A stretch of 64,000 nucleotides of DNA, taken from NCBI GenBank assembly GCA_034440615.1, contig JAOTOM010005156.1, positions 1,180,001-1,244,000 of the forward strand. Direction: 5' to 3'. Within the stretch, counting starts at the first letter, position 1, and every line of letters begins with the position of its first letter. Of the stretch, positions 45,028-57,855 are shown piece after piece. Position numbers and translations under genes: made by a program. Source of the DNA: Ashinkailepas kermadecensis. Its lineage: Eukaryota; Arthropoda; Thecostraca; Neolepadidae. Below the pieces are notes generated by a model, which saw only the letters and a program-made list of their open reading frames with translations, had not been told where the DNA came from and did not search any database.

Positions 45028-46240
45028 CTGAAAGAAACGAAGTGGGATATTAATAGCGTCGGCTATGCATTGTGGTCGGCCTACTCCAAGCAGCTAGTAT
45101 CAAGGCGAACCCTATCATATTCCAATAATTCCAGAGATTTGTCCAGCGCCTTACATAAGCCGCTTCTAAACCCCGGACAGCCAGCGTCCGCATGATAATA
45201 TGACTCCACGTATCACCTCCAGCCACAAGTATTATCATTTTCAGAGCCAGGCTGAGTTTCATCATTTCTCCAGCTCTAATTTGACCCGTCCAGCAATTTT
45301 AATCCCCCAGTTCCCAGTGGAAATATTTCCAAAGTAAAGCGAAATGAAAAGTAATGAAAATATCCGAGTGCGGTGCTTCGCAGACCTGTCAGAGTGGTCT
45401 GGCGTCTGGCTCGCCGCCATGATCGCCAATAGGCGAGCATGAGAGCGCACCACGAAATACAATTGTTGCTGTGATGGGCCGACGATCATCATACCGGTCC
45501 ATCATACTGGAGATAAGCTGCCTGTCGCCATCGATGCTGAACTCTAATCGGCGCCGACGCGCGTGCCGAGAGCCGGCGCGGAAAACCCACCAGCCAATCA
45601 GACAAATGGCCGCCGGGTAATGTGCCAGCCCTTCATTGTTTGCCCGTCTCGCGCATCAAAGCGAGTGTTTACTTTACTTCCGCGGTGAAAACTGAACTGC
45701 CGGAGGGCAAAACAAACTGCTGATTCCAATACGAAGTGTGGGGGTAGGATGTTTATGGACGCCGAATTGTCGGCGTGAAAAGTTGCGCGTGCTCGGCGGC
45801 CACGAGGGCACCGTGAGCGCCGCTCATTCTGGACGCCATCCACGCCATTACTGTATCATGCTCGACTCTGTCGACGAAGGCGAGAACCATTCAGTCGGAT
45901 GACTCGGCCGAATTGGCGGCAATTGCTACCGCAGTGCGCCGAATGATTTCGGGCTCGCAATTTCAGACGGCATCATGGAAAAGTTGCCCTGCTGCAGTGG
46001 CGGCACCTTCGGGAGAAGGATCCGTCGCGTCTCAGCCGACGTGTCGGTGCAGCCTCGCGCCAGCCGACCGTGCCGGCACCGTGCGCCAGGAGGCGCCAAT
46101 TTGTCGGCGCAAGTAGGCGCCACCGTTTTGTTCACGCTCTCAATCAATTTAGGGTTTCCTTATTCACTGCTGTCATCGGCTCAAGTGGTGGAATCATTGT
46201 CAATTCCCACCGTGCCGGCTGGCACGCACACGGAGCGTGC
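45028..46240. promoter_or_regulatory. Upstream side of exon 1, with CpG-rich island; possible promoter region
   Basis: 45530-46140 is CpG-rich and non-repetitive, with TGTTTACTTTACTTCCGCGG and GGGTAATGTGCC words. It lies 0.5-1.1 kb upstream of exon 1 on the minus strand. No TATA box or untranslated exon could be fixed, so promoter status is only a suggestion. Confidence 0.3.
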
Positions 46241-46640
46241 CACCGCCCACTCAGCCACGGGGTGGGTCACGGGCGGGGCATACCCAGTCACGGAGCCACG
46301 GGGTGGGACACGGAAGGATTACCCAGCCACGGGGTGGGACACAGACGGGCAACCCATTCACGGAGTGGGACACAGGCGGGCAATGCAGCCACGGAGTGGG
46401 ACACAGACGGGCTACCCAGTCACGGGGTGGGACACAGACGGGCTACCCAGTCACGGGGTGGGACTCAGACGGGCTACCCAGTCACGGGGTGGGACACAGA
46501 CTGGCTACCCAGCCCCAGGGCGGGAAACAGACGTGCTATCCAGCCACTGGGTGGGGCACAGGTGGGCTACCACCCAGCCCCGTGGTGGGGCACAGGCGAA
46601 GAATACCTAGCTATCCTGTATCCCACGGAGTGGGATGCAG
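46241..46640. repeat. 31-bp minisatellite, about 12 copies
   Basis: CTACCCAGTCACGGGGTGGG plus ACACAGACGGG; edge units are more divergent and longer. Confidence 0.93.
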
Positions 46641-46770
46641 GGACTGCGTCTACCCAGTTATAGAGGCGGAACATAAGCGGACAAAGACTCGGCCACAGGA
46701 TAAAGCACCAGCAGCACTGACTCAGCAGCGGGATGGGTTTTAGCAGTACTGATCCAACAACAGGTTGGGG

Positions 46771-46777
46771 AGCTAGG

Positions 46778-46804
<27 letters not shown>
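46771..46804. repeat. (TA)n microsatellite
   Basis: About 17 TA units. Confidence 0.97.
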
Positions 46805-46808
<4 letters not shown>

Positions 46809-49349
46809 CCTTGGAATCGCAGATTGTAACCAGAACACCGATAAATATTTGGTTGGATAACATCATATCGAATAAGTAAGTACTCCTGAGCCTCCGATAT
46901 GGTGAGATGCCAAGCTTATTATTATTTTTAAACAGGTACATACAAGTACTATAAATACCAGTCATGTAAGCGTATCGTTCCATGACGTGTGACATCTGCC
47001 AAAAATATCACGGAATAAACATATGGGCGGAAAACTGTCGCTTTCCACCCTAACTGTACTTTCAACCACATATGTATTTTTTCTTCACAAGAGTTCATCT
47101 GAGCGACTGGGCCCCGTCCGATCACGATACGGTAGTTTTCCACCTCAGGGGTCTCAATCTGACATCTCCAAAGGTCACCATAGGGTAATGGGAAGAAGAT
47201 GACCAGGGGCGTATCTCCAGGAATAAGTCGTGCCGTGGGGACCGTATGTATCGATCCGGATATTCACATTAACGCTATGAAAATACATGTTCTATTATTC
47301 CAAGTGGCACTAAAGGGAATGCATGACCTTTTCGCTTAAACAATTGTCCGCCTATGTGTTGTTATCCTGAAGAGCATACCTCAGAAAAGCAGGTTCGGTC
47401 ACATTTATTCTGAGCCATCCTCAGAGCAAAGGTAAGAAACCTCAACAGGCTTTCTTTTCTTGTACTGCACTACTAATTGACCAAACGAGCAGCCATCATA
47501 TCGTGCTGGCCAGCACTAGGAGGTACTTGGTCTTGAGGGACGTTTATCATCGTGAATTTGGCGCACCTGTGACATCACCCAACGGTTAACCATCGGGGTT
47601 CAGATCGGACGGCTCTGTTTCCAGACTGGTTGTGCTTGTGGCGAGGACATTGAAGTCCTTGCCGCATACGTTTTCTTTAACATACTTGTTTCGGCTTTGC
47701 CTAAATATTTATCCGTACGTTTTCTGATATATACTGACGTATAATTAACTATTTATATCGAGATTGCCACTTTTCTGCGTTTCATAAATTGTAGGGGCAG
47801 CTGATCTTGGCGCAAAGCGCCGGCGTCATCTGACATGGGCATCAGCTTCATGTGGGATAAAGCCGGAACCCATCAATGGAAAGAATAATAAGATAAAGTT
47901 TGCGGAATTCGTGATCAATGTCGTATCCATTTCCCTGACTTATGTAATACACTTCTGTGTATATTATGGTTTCATTATGACGACCAGCAGCTATTTTCCT
48001 TGGCTTCAATTTGTGAGCATCTGATGGAAGCGATGTAGTCAAGATAGTGGAGGTGGCGTAGTCAAGATCAACATCGTTAATGATGTCCCCAGCCGTGAAG
48101 TGAAGTGATGATATTTTGGGTGACCGCCTTTGCATCGGCCAGCCTAGCAGTCAGGTTGGCTGTGTCAGTATTGAGCATCGTGCTGTTCCATACACAGTAA
48201 ACAGGCGCTTGCGTAGCATAGCATGTGTAGAGTGTATAAAGCATAACCGTATGGCGGGTCCAATGCATGAATGCCTGAAATATTGTTACTTTTTCGGCTG
48301 CTTACATGAATTGGACAGCGATAATGAACAAAAGAAGCAGAAGTTAGGTATCATGTTTCATGCCTTTTGATCCATATTAATTGCATGAGTTAATTTTAAG
48401 GGAACCTATACCTTGTTGTTGAAATCTAAGTTTGGTTGTAGACTGCTTCGCCGACAGACCAACTTTTCGATTTGTTTGCCATTTTAAGCTGTTTCACAAC
48501 GAAACGATTGCACTTTTCCGTGTTCTTGTTTGGAGAATCGATTCAACGCATTATCTTAACTTTTTGTGAAAAAGGTAATACATTTCTTCAAGTCCGACTA
48601 TCCACGCAAAGCCGATCTTTGCGTGACCACAAATTAAAACGTTCATCGGCACTCACTAAGATATCAACACTAAGGTGAAGCTACCGGTTCCGATGCTTTC
48701 GAAATGCACCACTTCCCCACAGTCAATGTACAGAAAAACCAGGAATATAAGAATCTTCCGAATGTACTGCAGGTTTTCCGGGAACAGTTGTGTTTAGCGC
48801 CTGTTATGATTGCATTGGAAGCTTATTAAAATGAGGTGGTTTGCTCGATGAAGGTTAAGCGGGACATAAAGCTAGGTTAGTGTCGGTGCTGTCGGACCCA
48901 TGGGCCGGGCCCGTTAATGGGCTCACGGACTGGGCCCGGGCTGGGCTCGGGCCTGGAAGGCCTTTGTTATCGGTGCAATACTCGCAACATAATAGTCTCA
49001 TGCTTGCCATGAGGATTCTAGTAGCAACTACTGACGGAAGATTCCAGTTGCGCTTCCAATTGATTTAACCTTTCACACGCAGAGGACACCTATTACGATT
49101 GATCCTTATTGGCGAGTTCACCATTTGGTGGGATGATCTGTATGACCTGCTGGCACAATCGAACCTACTGGCCAGCAGCCAGCCGACACCGCTGCGCTGG
49201 TGCACCATCCATCTGAGGATGTTGCTGTAGCCCAGGTTCTGTACTGACGGCTCGTTATCGTAAGCACTCGGCATGGAGATGCCAGATCACGTTGTATATA
49301 CAGGTATGATGTACATGCCTGTATACAAATAAAGAGAAAATAAACACAC

Positions 49350-49351
<2 letters not shown>
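46805..49351. other. No recognisable gene
   Basis: 47190-47215 has CCAGGGGCGTATCTCCAGG, resembling an end of small DNA elements. GGGCC-rich slippage at 48897-48955. No exon seen. Confidence 0.4.
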
Positions 49352-49439
<88 letters not shown>

Positions 49440-49440
49440 T
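49352..49440. repeat. (TA)n microsatellite, about 89 bp
   Basis: Pure TA with one CA interruption near 49418. Confidence 0.97.
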
Positions 49441-49974
49441 TATATGACTAAATATATATCTGCAACATCTGGGGCGGGTACGTCGAGGGAGCACGGGGCC
49501 ATGCCTCCCAATGGACCGGATTTGGAACAAAATTGTATTTTATTCACGTTTTTTTCCACAAAAATTGGAGTCTTGAAGGGAGGGGGCAAAACATTGCTTT
49601 AATCTGAAGCCCAGGTTCTATGCTATCCAAATCTGATGAGATTCTTAAGGTGACAACTTACCGTGATTGCTTTGTTTTAGCCCAACAAACCGACTAGCTG
49701 AATCTGCCCATGATCCAACTAGCAAAAGGGGTCATTAATTATGCAAGTGTCCACTGATATGCTGTGCATAGTCACAGTCACAGTGCACTGCAATGCATTG
49801 TTTGTGCAGCGTGAGACCATATAGCTACGTTGGCGTTTTGCTCGTCGTGGCAGGCCGTGTGCTGACCTTGACACCAGTTGCACCGACCGGTCAAAGGGGC
49901 CGGGTCACGTGACTGACAGCCGATCACGGCCGTCAGTGGGAGGGGGGAGGTTATGCCACGACTGCGCCGAGTAC
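49441..49974. other. No recognisable gene
   Basis: Unique sequence leading into the 58-bp array. Confidence 0.4.
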
Positions 49975-51835
49975 GATAGGTCAGTCGCCCTCCAGCAGGT
50001 GATGGGTGGTGAGAGATTGGCGACGCTGTGCCACCCGGCCAGTCGCGCTCCAGCAGGTGATGGGTGGTGAGAGATTGGCGACGCTGTGCCACCCGGCCAG
50101 TCGCGCTCCAGCAGGTGATGGGTGGTGAGAGATTGGTGACGCTGTGCCACCAGGCCAGTCGCGCTCCAGCAGGGGATGGGTGGTGAGAGATTGGCGACGC
50201 TGTGCCACCCGGCCAGTCGCGCTCCAGCAGGTGATGGGTGGTGAGAGATTGGCGACGCTGTGCCACCCGGCCAGTCGCGCTCCAGCAGGGGATGGGTAGT
50301 GAGAGATTGGCGACGCTGTGCCACCAGGCCAGTCGCGCTCCAGCAGGGGATGGATGGTTGGAGATTGGCGACGCTGTGCCACCCAGGCCAGTCGCGCTCC
50401 AGCAGGGATGGGTGGTTGGAGATTGGCGACGCTGTGCCACCCAGGCCAGTCGCGCTCCAGCAGGGATGGATGGTTGGAGATTGGCGACGCTGTGCCACCA
50501 CTGGCCAGTCGCGCTCCAGCAGGTGATGGGTAGTGAGAGATTGGTGACGCTGTGCCACCAGGCCAGTACGCTCCAGCAGTGGATGGGTGGTGAGAGATTG
50601 GCGACGCTGTGCCACCAGGCCAGTCGCGCTCCAGCAGTGGATGGATGGTTGGAGATTGGCGACGCTGTGCCACCAGGCCAGTCGCGCTCCAGCAGGGGAT
50701 GGGTGGTGAGAGATTGGCGACGCTGTGCCACCAGGCCAGTCGCGCTCCAGCAGGGGATGGGTAGTGAGAGATTGGCGACGCTGTGCCACCCGGCCAGTCA
50801 CGCTCCAGCAGGTGATGGGTGGTGAGAGATTGGCGACGCTGTGCCACCCTGGCCAGTCGCGCTCCAGCAGGTGATGGGTAGTGAGAGATTAGTGACGCTG
50901 TGCCACCGGCCAGTCACGCTCCAGCAGGTGATGGGTGGTGAGAGATTGGCGACGCTGTGCCACCCGGCCAGTCACGCTCCAGCAGGGGATGGGCAGTGAG
51001 AGATTGGCGACGCTGTGCCACCCGGCCAGTCGCGCTTCAGCAGGGGATGGGTAGTGGGAGATTGGCGACGCTGTGCCACCCGGCCAGTCGCGCTCCAGCA
51101 GGGGATGGGTAGTGAGAGATTAGTGACGCTGTGCCACCAGGCCAGTCGCGCTCCAGCAGGGGATGGGTGGTTGGAGATTAGTGACGCTGTGCCACCAGGT
51201 CAGTCACGCTCCAGCAGGGGATGGGTGGTTGGAGATTGGCGACGCTGTGCCACCAGGCCAGTCGCGCTCCAGCAGGTGATGGGTGGTGAGAGATTGGCGA
51301 CGCTGTGCCACCAGGCCAGTCGCGCTACAGCAGGTGATGGGTGGTGAGAGATTGGTGACGCTGTGCTACCAGGCCAGTCGCGCTCTAGCAGTGGATGGAT
51401 GGTTGGAGATTGGCGACGCTGTGCCACCAGGCCAGTCGCGCTCCAGCAGGGGATGGGTGGTTGGAGATTGGCGACGCTGTGCCACCAGGCCAGTCGCGCT
51501 CCAGCAGGGGATGGGTGGTTGGAGATTGGCGACGCTGTGCCACCAGGTCAGTCGCGCTCCAGCAGGGGATGGGTGGTTGGAGATTGGCGACGCTGTGCCA
51601 CCAGGCCAGTCGCGCTCCAGCAGGGGATGGGTGGTTGGAGATTGGCGACGCTGTGCCACCAGGCCAGTCGCGCTCCAGCAGGGGATGGGTGGTTGGAGAT
51701 TGGCGACGCTGTGCCACCACTAGGTCAGTCGCGCTCCAGCAGGGGATGGGTGGTTGGAGATTGGCGACGCTGTGCCACCAGGCCAGTCGCGCTCCAGCAG
51801 GGGATGGGTGGTGAGAGATTAGCGACGCTGTGTGA
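49975..51835. repeat. 58-bp minisatellite, about 32 copies
   Basis: GGCCAGTCGCGCTCCAGCAG, then G(G/T)GATGGGTGG, then T(G/T)(A/G)GAGATTGGCGACG and CTGTGCCACC. The left part mostly carries TGAGAGATT, the right part TTGGAGATT. Single-base indels after CCACC shift the frames. Frames on both strands are array products. Confidence 0.96.
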
Positions 51836-52819
51836 CGCGGCCAGTCGACGCGCCGTAAAAATAATTAACCGCCGGACCCCAGCAATGCTCCTGCGATGGT
51901 GTGGCATGAGACGCCTACCAAAGGACGTGCGATTTTTCGGTTTCAATCTCCACGCACGTGCTCTTCTTGTGGGACTGTCCCTGAAAGCTGACAGACGATG
52001 TGATATATTGAGTGCGTTGTGTTTGGATGGTGGCAGGATGCGATTCACGAGTCGTGGAATGAGACGTGAGATCATGACTATGTCCATAATCTTGCCCGAA
52101 AACTCTTCTCTCTCTCTCTCTTCACAGACGCTTGAACCCAGGATGCTGGTCGCTACACTTCACCGTCATCGTCGGATCCAGACATCAGCTAGGTAAGTCC
52201 ACTCGGTCTCCCACTCCCGGCCTGCGACTGGACGCTCCGCGAAGGCCGTTATAATAGAGTTCAGTTGGGCTATATAATCCTTCCCCAATCACACCTGCGC
52301 TTTCACTGCTTGGCGTCAGCTATTTGTGGCGACAACGGTGCGCACATGTGTGCTGACATGTGGTTGGCTGGTGCCCACTGGTGGTGGGAAAGGTGGAGCA
52401 CGTGTGTCTACATGCGCTTACGGGCAGGCTTTCATGTCAACTCCCCGTGCTACTTGCCTATACAGACTTTGGGAACCTATGTCCCTCACGCTTAACTGGA
52501 TTCCAATTTTGTGACAGTATGAGGAGCCATTTAGGGTTGTACAATTCCATAAGGTATGCATAGTTTTCGGAACAGCAAAACAATGCTGATGTGGCATGCC
52601 ACACCAATATTTTGAAGCGAATTTAACATTTTGTGTCATCCCTAAGATCAATGAAAAAAAGATTCAGAGCACACCCTCGCCTCCACTCTCCCGGATCAGT
52701 TTTTTTCCTCGAGAAGCGCAAGCCAGGACTACCAATACCCTGATTCAGGATGCATTTTTCTTCAGCGCCCTCAATTTGCTATACCAACAATTTTTCTTCT
52801 TCACCACGTCAACACCCCT
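51836..52819. other. No recognisable gene
   Basis: A short (CT)n at 52109-52123. No exon recognised. Confidence 0.4.
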
Positions 52820-53200
52820 GGCGCCATTAGGGGCGCTGAACGAGCAAGCTCAAGAGGCGGGCTATGGAACTCACCTGCTGCAGGCACAATATTGTACATC
52901 TAACCGCCAATGACAATTTGTCGGTCGACCGCAACTGCGTTCTCTTTGAAGAAGAAGAAGAACCCTGGGTTCTTTTACGACGCATTCAACCGCTAGGTCA
53001 TATAGCGTCGCCAACCTTTCACGCCGATTGGTCGCGGGTGGACTCGGTAATGCTGTCGGTTGTGAGATTCGAACCCACAATCTTGCGATCGAGAGTTCGA
53101 CGCTCTACCAACTGAGCTACCGCGGCCCCTGCGTTCTCTTTGTAGTCTGTATAAACCTGCATATTATTACGTCAATTCTCGCAGAAGTGCAGGTATTTCA
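52820..53200 (+). repeat. Older dispersed repeat, copy A, interrupted by the SINE
   Basis: Sequence on both sides of the SINE matches 54915-55130: CTGCTGCAG(G/A)CACA, GACCGCAACTG and CGCAGAAGTGCAG/CGCGGAAGTGCAG occur in the same order and spacing once the SINE and one duplication are removed. Confidence 0.75.
52949..53128 (-). mobile_element. tRNA-derived SINE with (TTC)n tail and 14-bp target-site duplication
   Basis: The minus-strand head GGCCGCGGTAGCTCAGTTGG carries a textbook A-box, and GGGTTCGAATC is a perfect B-box about 30 nt later. The anticodon arm does not pair properly, so this is not a working tRNA. The body ends in (TTC)n. CTGCGTTCTCTTTG flanks it at 52935-52948 and 53129-53142. 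The A-box differs from that of the SINE at 3.9 kb, so these are two families. Confidence 0.92.
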
Positions 53201-53871
53201 AAAGTAAACAAAATGTGTTTCGACAAATCGGCACAGTGCATTCGAACTTGAGATACTTGCTCCATATCCGCTGAAGGGGCTCTAGGCACTAGCTTCTCCA
53301 ATTTCGGCACATGTGCATTGCAGCCAAATTTGGCTCAGCCGGCACTGATTGCATCATTTTGGCGGCATCGGACTCGTTCGCCGAATATGGTATACGCACT
53401 TCAAACATAGCTTACTATTCTTATTTATCGGATTAGCGTAGGTGCCACGCAGTGTCTCGGTTATATTTGTTTCGCAACTATCCCGCTCAGTGTATGCCGC
53501 GTACAACCACTCGGCACGGACGGCCGGGAACTGACACTGCCTGACTTCGGGGCACACAGGTCACGTGATGGCATGACGTCACAGGCGCCGATCGGCGGTG
53601 GCCAGCTGGTCCTAAGCCACAGGCGTTGGGACGCCGTCCACGATACAACTTTTAAAGCGCCGTCTTTGAACCAAAAATGCGAGCACTTGAAGGAGAATAA
53701 TTGTGGCGACGGTTGTAATTATGCTCAGCATCATAATTAAAAGACACAGTCTAGCTCTGGATGAAGGGCATCTGAGTCAAACTATGACAAAACTGCACTA
53801 TGACTACCGCTATGACAAAACTACATGAAGGTTTCAAAAGCGCAACGTTGTAACTAGGCCGAACCGAGCTG
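53201..53871. other. Unique sequence with GC-rich part
   Basis: 53330-53650 is moderately CpG-rich and contains one TGACGTCA (about 53574). No gene recognised. Confidence 0.35.
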
Positions 53872-54075
53872 GGTCGCTCAGATGAACCTTTGTACCACAC
53901 ACACAGGAGCTGGGTCGCTCAGATCAACCTTTGTACCACACACACAGGAGCTGGGTCGCTCAGATCAACCTTTGTACCACACACACAGGAGCTGGGTCGC
54001 TCAGATCAACCTTTGTACCACACACACAGGAGCTGGGTCGCTCAGATCAACCTTTATACCACACACACAGGAGTA
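53872..54075. repeat. 41-bp tandem repeat, 5 copies
   Basis: GGAGCTGGGTCGCTCAGATC plus AACCTTTGTACCACACACACA, almost identical copies. Confidence 0.96.
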
Positions 54076-54914
54076 GACGCGATCGGGATTAGCCCTCGCT
54101 CGTAGTAATTCAACCACCACGGCGCAGAGCTGCAAGATCCAGCCGGCAACAAAAGCACGTGACGCCTTCTGTAGTGAAAACGTGACTCTGGTCTCCAACA
54201 ACCTACAACCGCTGTCACGTCCCCACCCCGCCCACTCCTCGTGTCCCAAACCGCCGCGCACCTTATTCAGTGGCCGCGCCCGGTATTACTATGCGTTCCA
54301 CCAGCCGGCCGCGTGAATGACCAATCAGGGGAGGAGGACAGCAGTAAATAAGCATCCAACACATCAATAGACTGAAGCATGTCGTGATGGGCATGTCCGA
54401 AACATACGGACTGATGGACGTATTTTTTGCTACCTCACCATAGGCACACGGAGAGGGAGAAAAGGAGCGAAAATGGACATTTTGTGATGTCCTTAAAAAG
54501 TAAATGATGGCGCTGTATACAAAGGCATACGACAGGAAATTTGGTGGTGCTAAGCGTGTTTGAGCATTTCATTCTCCTGCTCATTCTCACTCATAGCAGT
54601 AAGACATGCAAAGAAAGTGAGTAGGTCAAGCTGTTCAGAAACATTTGGCTTAAGGTAACTTACATTTCAACCAATAACAGTCGGCTAACTTTCCTCGTCT
54701 TTGGCTCTCTTGAGCTTCAGATGAACAGTGATTTGCTTGGGCCTACTCTTTCGGTCACTGTTTTTGGTAGCGTACTGAATTCATTATTCGTTGCATATTA
54801 TGCTCGAAATATTGCATGCGAATTTTCAGATTTTGTATTCCTCTCAGTTAATGTCTTCTTCGTTCTAGGGAATAAAATAAAAATGTTTCTTCACCCATGC
54901 GATTGTTCATGAGG
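54076..54914. other. No recognisable gene
   Basis: Ordinary sequence; no exon or array. Confidence 0.4.
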
Positions 54915-55130
54915 CTCCTTTTACAACCAGTAGCTGCACTAGACAAGCAAGGCCAAAAGGTGGACTATGGGATTCCCTGCTGCAGACACAGCTCCGGACA
55001 CCATCGGAGGCAGGAGACTTGTTGGGGGACCGCAACTGTGCTCTCTGGGCAGCCCGTGCACACACACCTTATGGCGCCCAATTGTCGCGGAAGTGCAGAA
55101 ATTCCATACATAAGCAACTATAATTGCGCA
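54915..55130 (+). repeat. Older dispersed repeat, copy B, with the empty SINE site
   Basis: This is the uninterrupted relative of 52820-53200. GGACCGCAACTGTGCTCTCT corresponds to the site where the SINE entered the other copy. Its class is not recognised. Confidence 0.72.
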
Positions 55131-55384
55131 CTCTACATTCAAGTTTTAGATGAGTTACCCATATTCTGAGGAGAATCCCGATTTTGGAAATGGTGCATTC
55201 AATTCCAGCATACGAGCATTGAAAAAGACTCCGCTTCAGGCAAAATTGTCTTCAATATTGACCACCTTTAGCTCTTCTGCCAAACATGGTGTGTGCATGT
55301 ACATAATACACTACGTACTATGCCTAATTGGCACATTGGCATAGGTGCCAGGGTGTGCCGCGGCCATTTTTGTATCGAGCTCTT

Positions 55385-56128
55385 CTCGCTTGTCATGGCA
55401 CGTCATGCCATGACGCGACCGCGTAACTGACAGCTAGCCGAGCCGGTGCCTGGCCAGCCGACACCGACCAGGTTCCCTCATGCCATGACACGTCATGCCA
55501 TGGCATGACCGCGTGACTGACAGCTAGCCGTGCCGGTGCCTGGCCAGCCGACACCGACTAGGTTCCCTCATGCCATGGCATGACCGCGTGACTGACAGCT
55601 AGCCGAGCCCGTGCCTGGCCAGCCGACACCGACCAAGTTCCCTCATGCCATGACACGTCATGCCATGACGCGACCGCGTAACTGACAGCTAGCCGAGCCG
55701 GTGCCTGGCCAGCCGACACCGACCAGGTTCCCTCATGCCATGACACGTCATGCCATGGCATGACCGCGTAACTGACAGCTAGCCGAGCCCGTGCCTGGCC
55801 AGCCGACACCGACCAAGTTCCCTCATGCCATGGCGCGTCATGCCATGGCATGACCGCGTAACTGACAGCTAGCCGAGCCCGTGCCTGGCCAGCCGACACC
55901 GACCAGGTTCCCTCATGCCATGACACGTCATGCCATGACACGTCATGCCATGACACGTCATGCCATGACGTGACCGCGTGACTGACAGCTAGCCGAGCCG
56001 GTGCCTGGCCAGCCGACACCGACCAGGTTCCCTCATGCCATGACACGTCATGCCATGGCATGACCGCGTGACTGACAGCTAGCCGAGCCGGTGCCTGGCA
56101 GCCGGCACCGACCAAGTTCTCTCATGCG
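55385..56128. repeat. About 90-bp minisatellite with nested 15-bp repeat, 8 copies
   Basis: GACTGACAGCTAGCCGAGCC, then GGTGCCTGGCCAGCCGACAC, then TTCCCTCATGCCATG and a variable number of ACACGTCATGCCATG units (one to four). TGCCATGGCA is a perfect palindrome. Confidence 0.93.
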
Positions 56129-57079
56129 ACCTTTTCTTGGAACAAAAAATAGGAGTACTTCGGAGGAAAATGCTGCAATGATAGTATTACAAATTGAATG
56201 AACTGGGCAGCACTGTAGCAAAAAGGGAAAAAATATTGAGGCTTAAAAAAGCCGTGACGATCGAACCGTTCCAAGCCGGGCCGATTAGACGAACGTTTGT
56301 TGCGCATACACGTGAATAGATTCGCTAGGGCTTCGCCTTCTCTTGTAGCAAGTGTACCACGCAATTTGGCATCGTTTTTCCAGACGGAACGGTGCAGACA
56401 AAACATGACAATTGTACGGAGGAATAATCAAGCACACGGGTCTTTTCACACTAAGAACAAGGGAACTGCTGAATGGGCACACAGTAACTGGCCTGTTGAC
56501 ACAGTTTCACGAATGTGATCGCCAGAATGCGCGGTATTGAACCCAGCATAGGCTGCTATCAACTAATCTGCTCTCAGATTAACCTTTAAAATAGGTCGCA
56601 ATGATAAGCTTGGGATATATTTTGTTTGGTGTGCGATGTTATTAATTTTGGTGCAGCATTAATTTAATCTGAAGTACGGAAGAATGTAAGCATGAAGCAT
56701 AATTATTACTTTAATGTGAGCTCCGCATAATCCTATGCTACGCATAGAAGGCATGGTGAGTGTGTGTGTGTGTGTGTGTGGGGGGGGTTAATGCGACCGC
56801 TCCCGATAAGGACACTTCATTTCGCTCCATGCAATGCCTGCATAATTAATGTCAAAACTCATCGAAAGCTGTCTAAGGGCAGCCGCCTCCCTGCGTCCTT
56901 TTGCTATGCTACAGTCCACGATGGTCAAGAAAAAAAAGATCCGGCGGGCAACATCACTGTCAGTTGGATCGCCCCGGGTGGCAGACAATGCGACACATTG
57001 CGCCAAGGCCAATCACCACTGCCCGGTCACCAGTGCACTGCTACAGCGGAAGGCCGGTGCCTGATGCACTCGCTCTGAG
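56129..57079. other. No recognisable gene
   Basis: A (TG)n and G run lies at 56759-56788. Otherwise unique. Confidence 0.4.
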
Positions 57080-57625
57080 TGGTCTCAACACCGCACACCG
57101 CCATGCTGGTGGTCACATTGGTCGTCCTTCTGCGCCGGTGGACCGCCGCGGCGTTCCGCGCCACCGCCAAATTGACCTGCTTAATATTCTCGGTCTGGCC
57201 AGCGGCTATATTTTTACGGCAACTGTATACTTTGCATGGATAATTCCGTCTATTGTTGCGGCTCGTCGTGAGGCCGGTCACGGAACACCGTAATGGTTAA
57301 CTGAATAAAGCGATCGTGGCCGGCGCCGGCGGCCGGCGGCGGCGACGAGAGGCGGTCGCCGGCCGGACTGGACCGAGGTGAGGACGGCGCTAAACGTCGG
57401 CCCCCCGGGAGATGGCCGCGTGGCGACACTAAATGAAATCCGCGCGTGCCACAGTGCACAATCGACCCGTCCGGCCGGACAGCGCAAACACGACCTGTTG
57501 ATTTCGTGGCCGCCCGGTTCGGCTGGTTCGAATGAAAACAGTGGCGCGAAAACTGCGGGCGCAGTGCAGCGACAGCGGTGCTACGCATGGGCACCGCGAT
57601 TGCTATGCTATATAGCGTATGGTCA
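57080..57625. promoter_or_regulatory. GC-rich non-repetitive island, possible regulatory DNA
   Basis: CpG-rich with CCGGCC words and AT cores such as ACTTTGCATGGATAATTCCG and GGTTAACTGAATAAAGCG. TTTGCAT is a POU-type octamer half. No exon support. Confidence 0.3.
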
Positions 57626-57855
57626 GAGGCGCAGCCAAGTGGGTGGGGCGGGTTCGGTGTCCCCCCCCCCCCCCCCCACCTCCCTAGGAACACAAAATAC
57701 ACTAGATAAAGTAAGAATTTGAGATTTCATCATGAAAAGCCAGAAATTTTCGACGCGCTTCGCGCGCCCAAAGCGTTCCATTTCATGCCTCTTTTTGTGT
57801 GTGTGTGTGGGGGGGGGGACAGGTCTGTTAGGAAAGTCTAGGCTGCACCCCTGCA
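57626..57855 (+). mobile_element. Non-autonomous DNA element, family B, with 13-bp terminal inverted repeats
   Basis: The left end CAGAGGCGCAGCC and right end GGCTGCACCCCTG are inverted repeats with two mismatches. The interior has an 18-C homopolymer (about 57659-57678), AAATACACTAGATAAAG, a CGCGCTTCGCGCGC palindrome and a GT-rich stretch with a G run. No coding frame. Confidence 0.65.

Noticed and set aside
49778..50847. Overlapping minus-strand frames of about 300 residues with ARLAWWHSVANLSPPI repeats
   Set aside because: Products of the 58-bp array; three overlapping frames encode the same peptide series.
53050..53128. A tRNA gene on the minus strand
   Set aside because: A- and B-boxes are good, but the anticodon arm does not pair, and the segment is the head of a SINE with target-site duplication.
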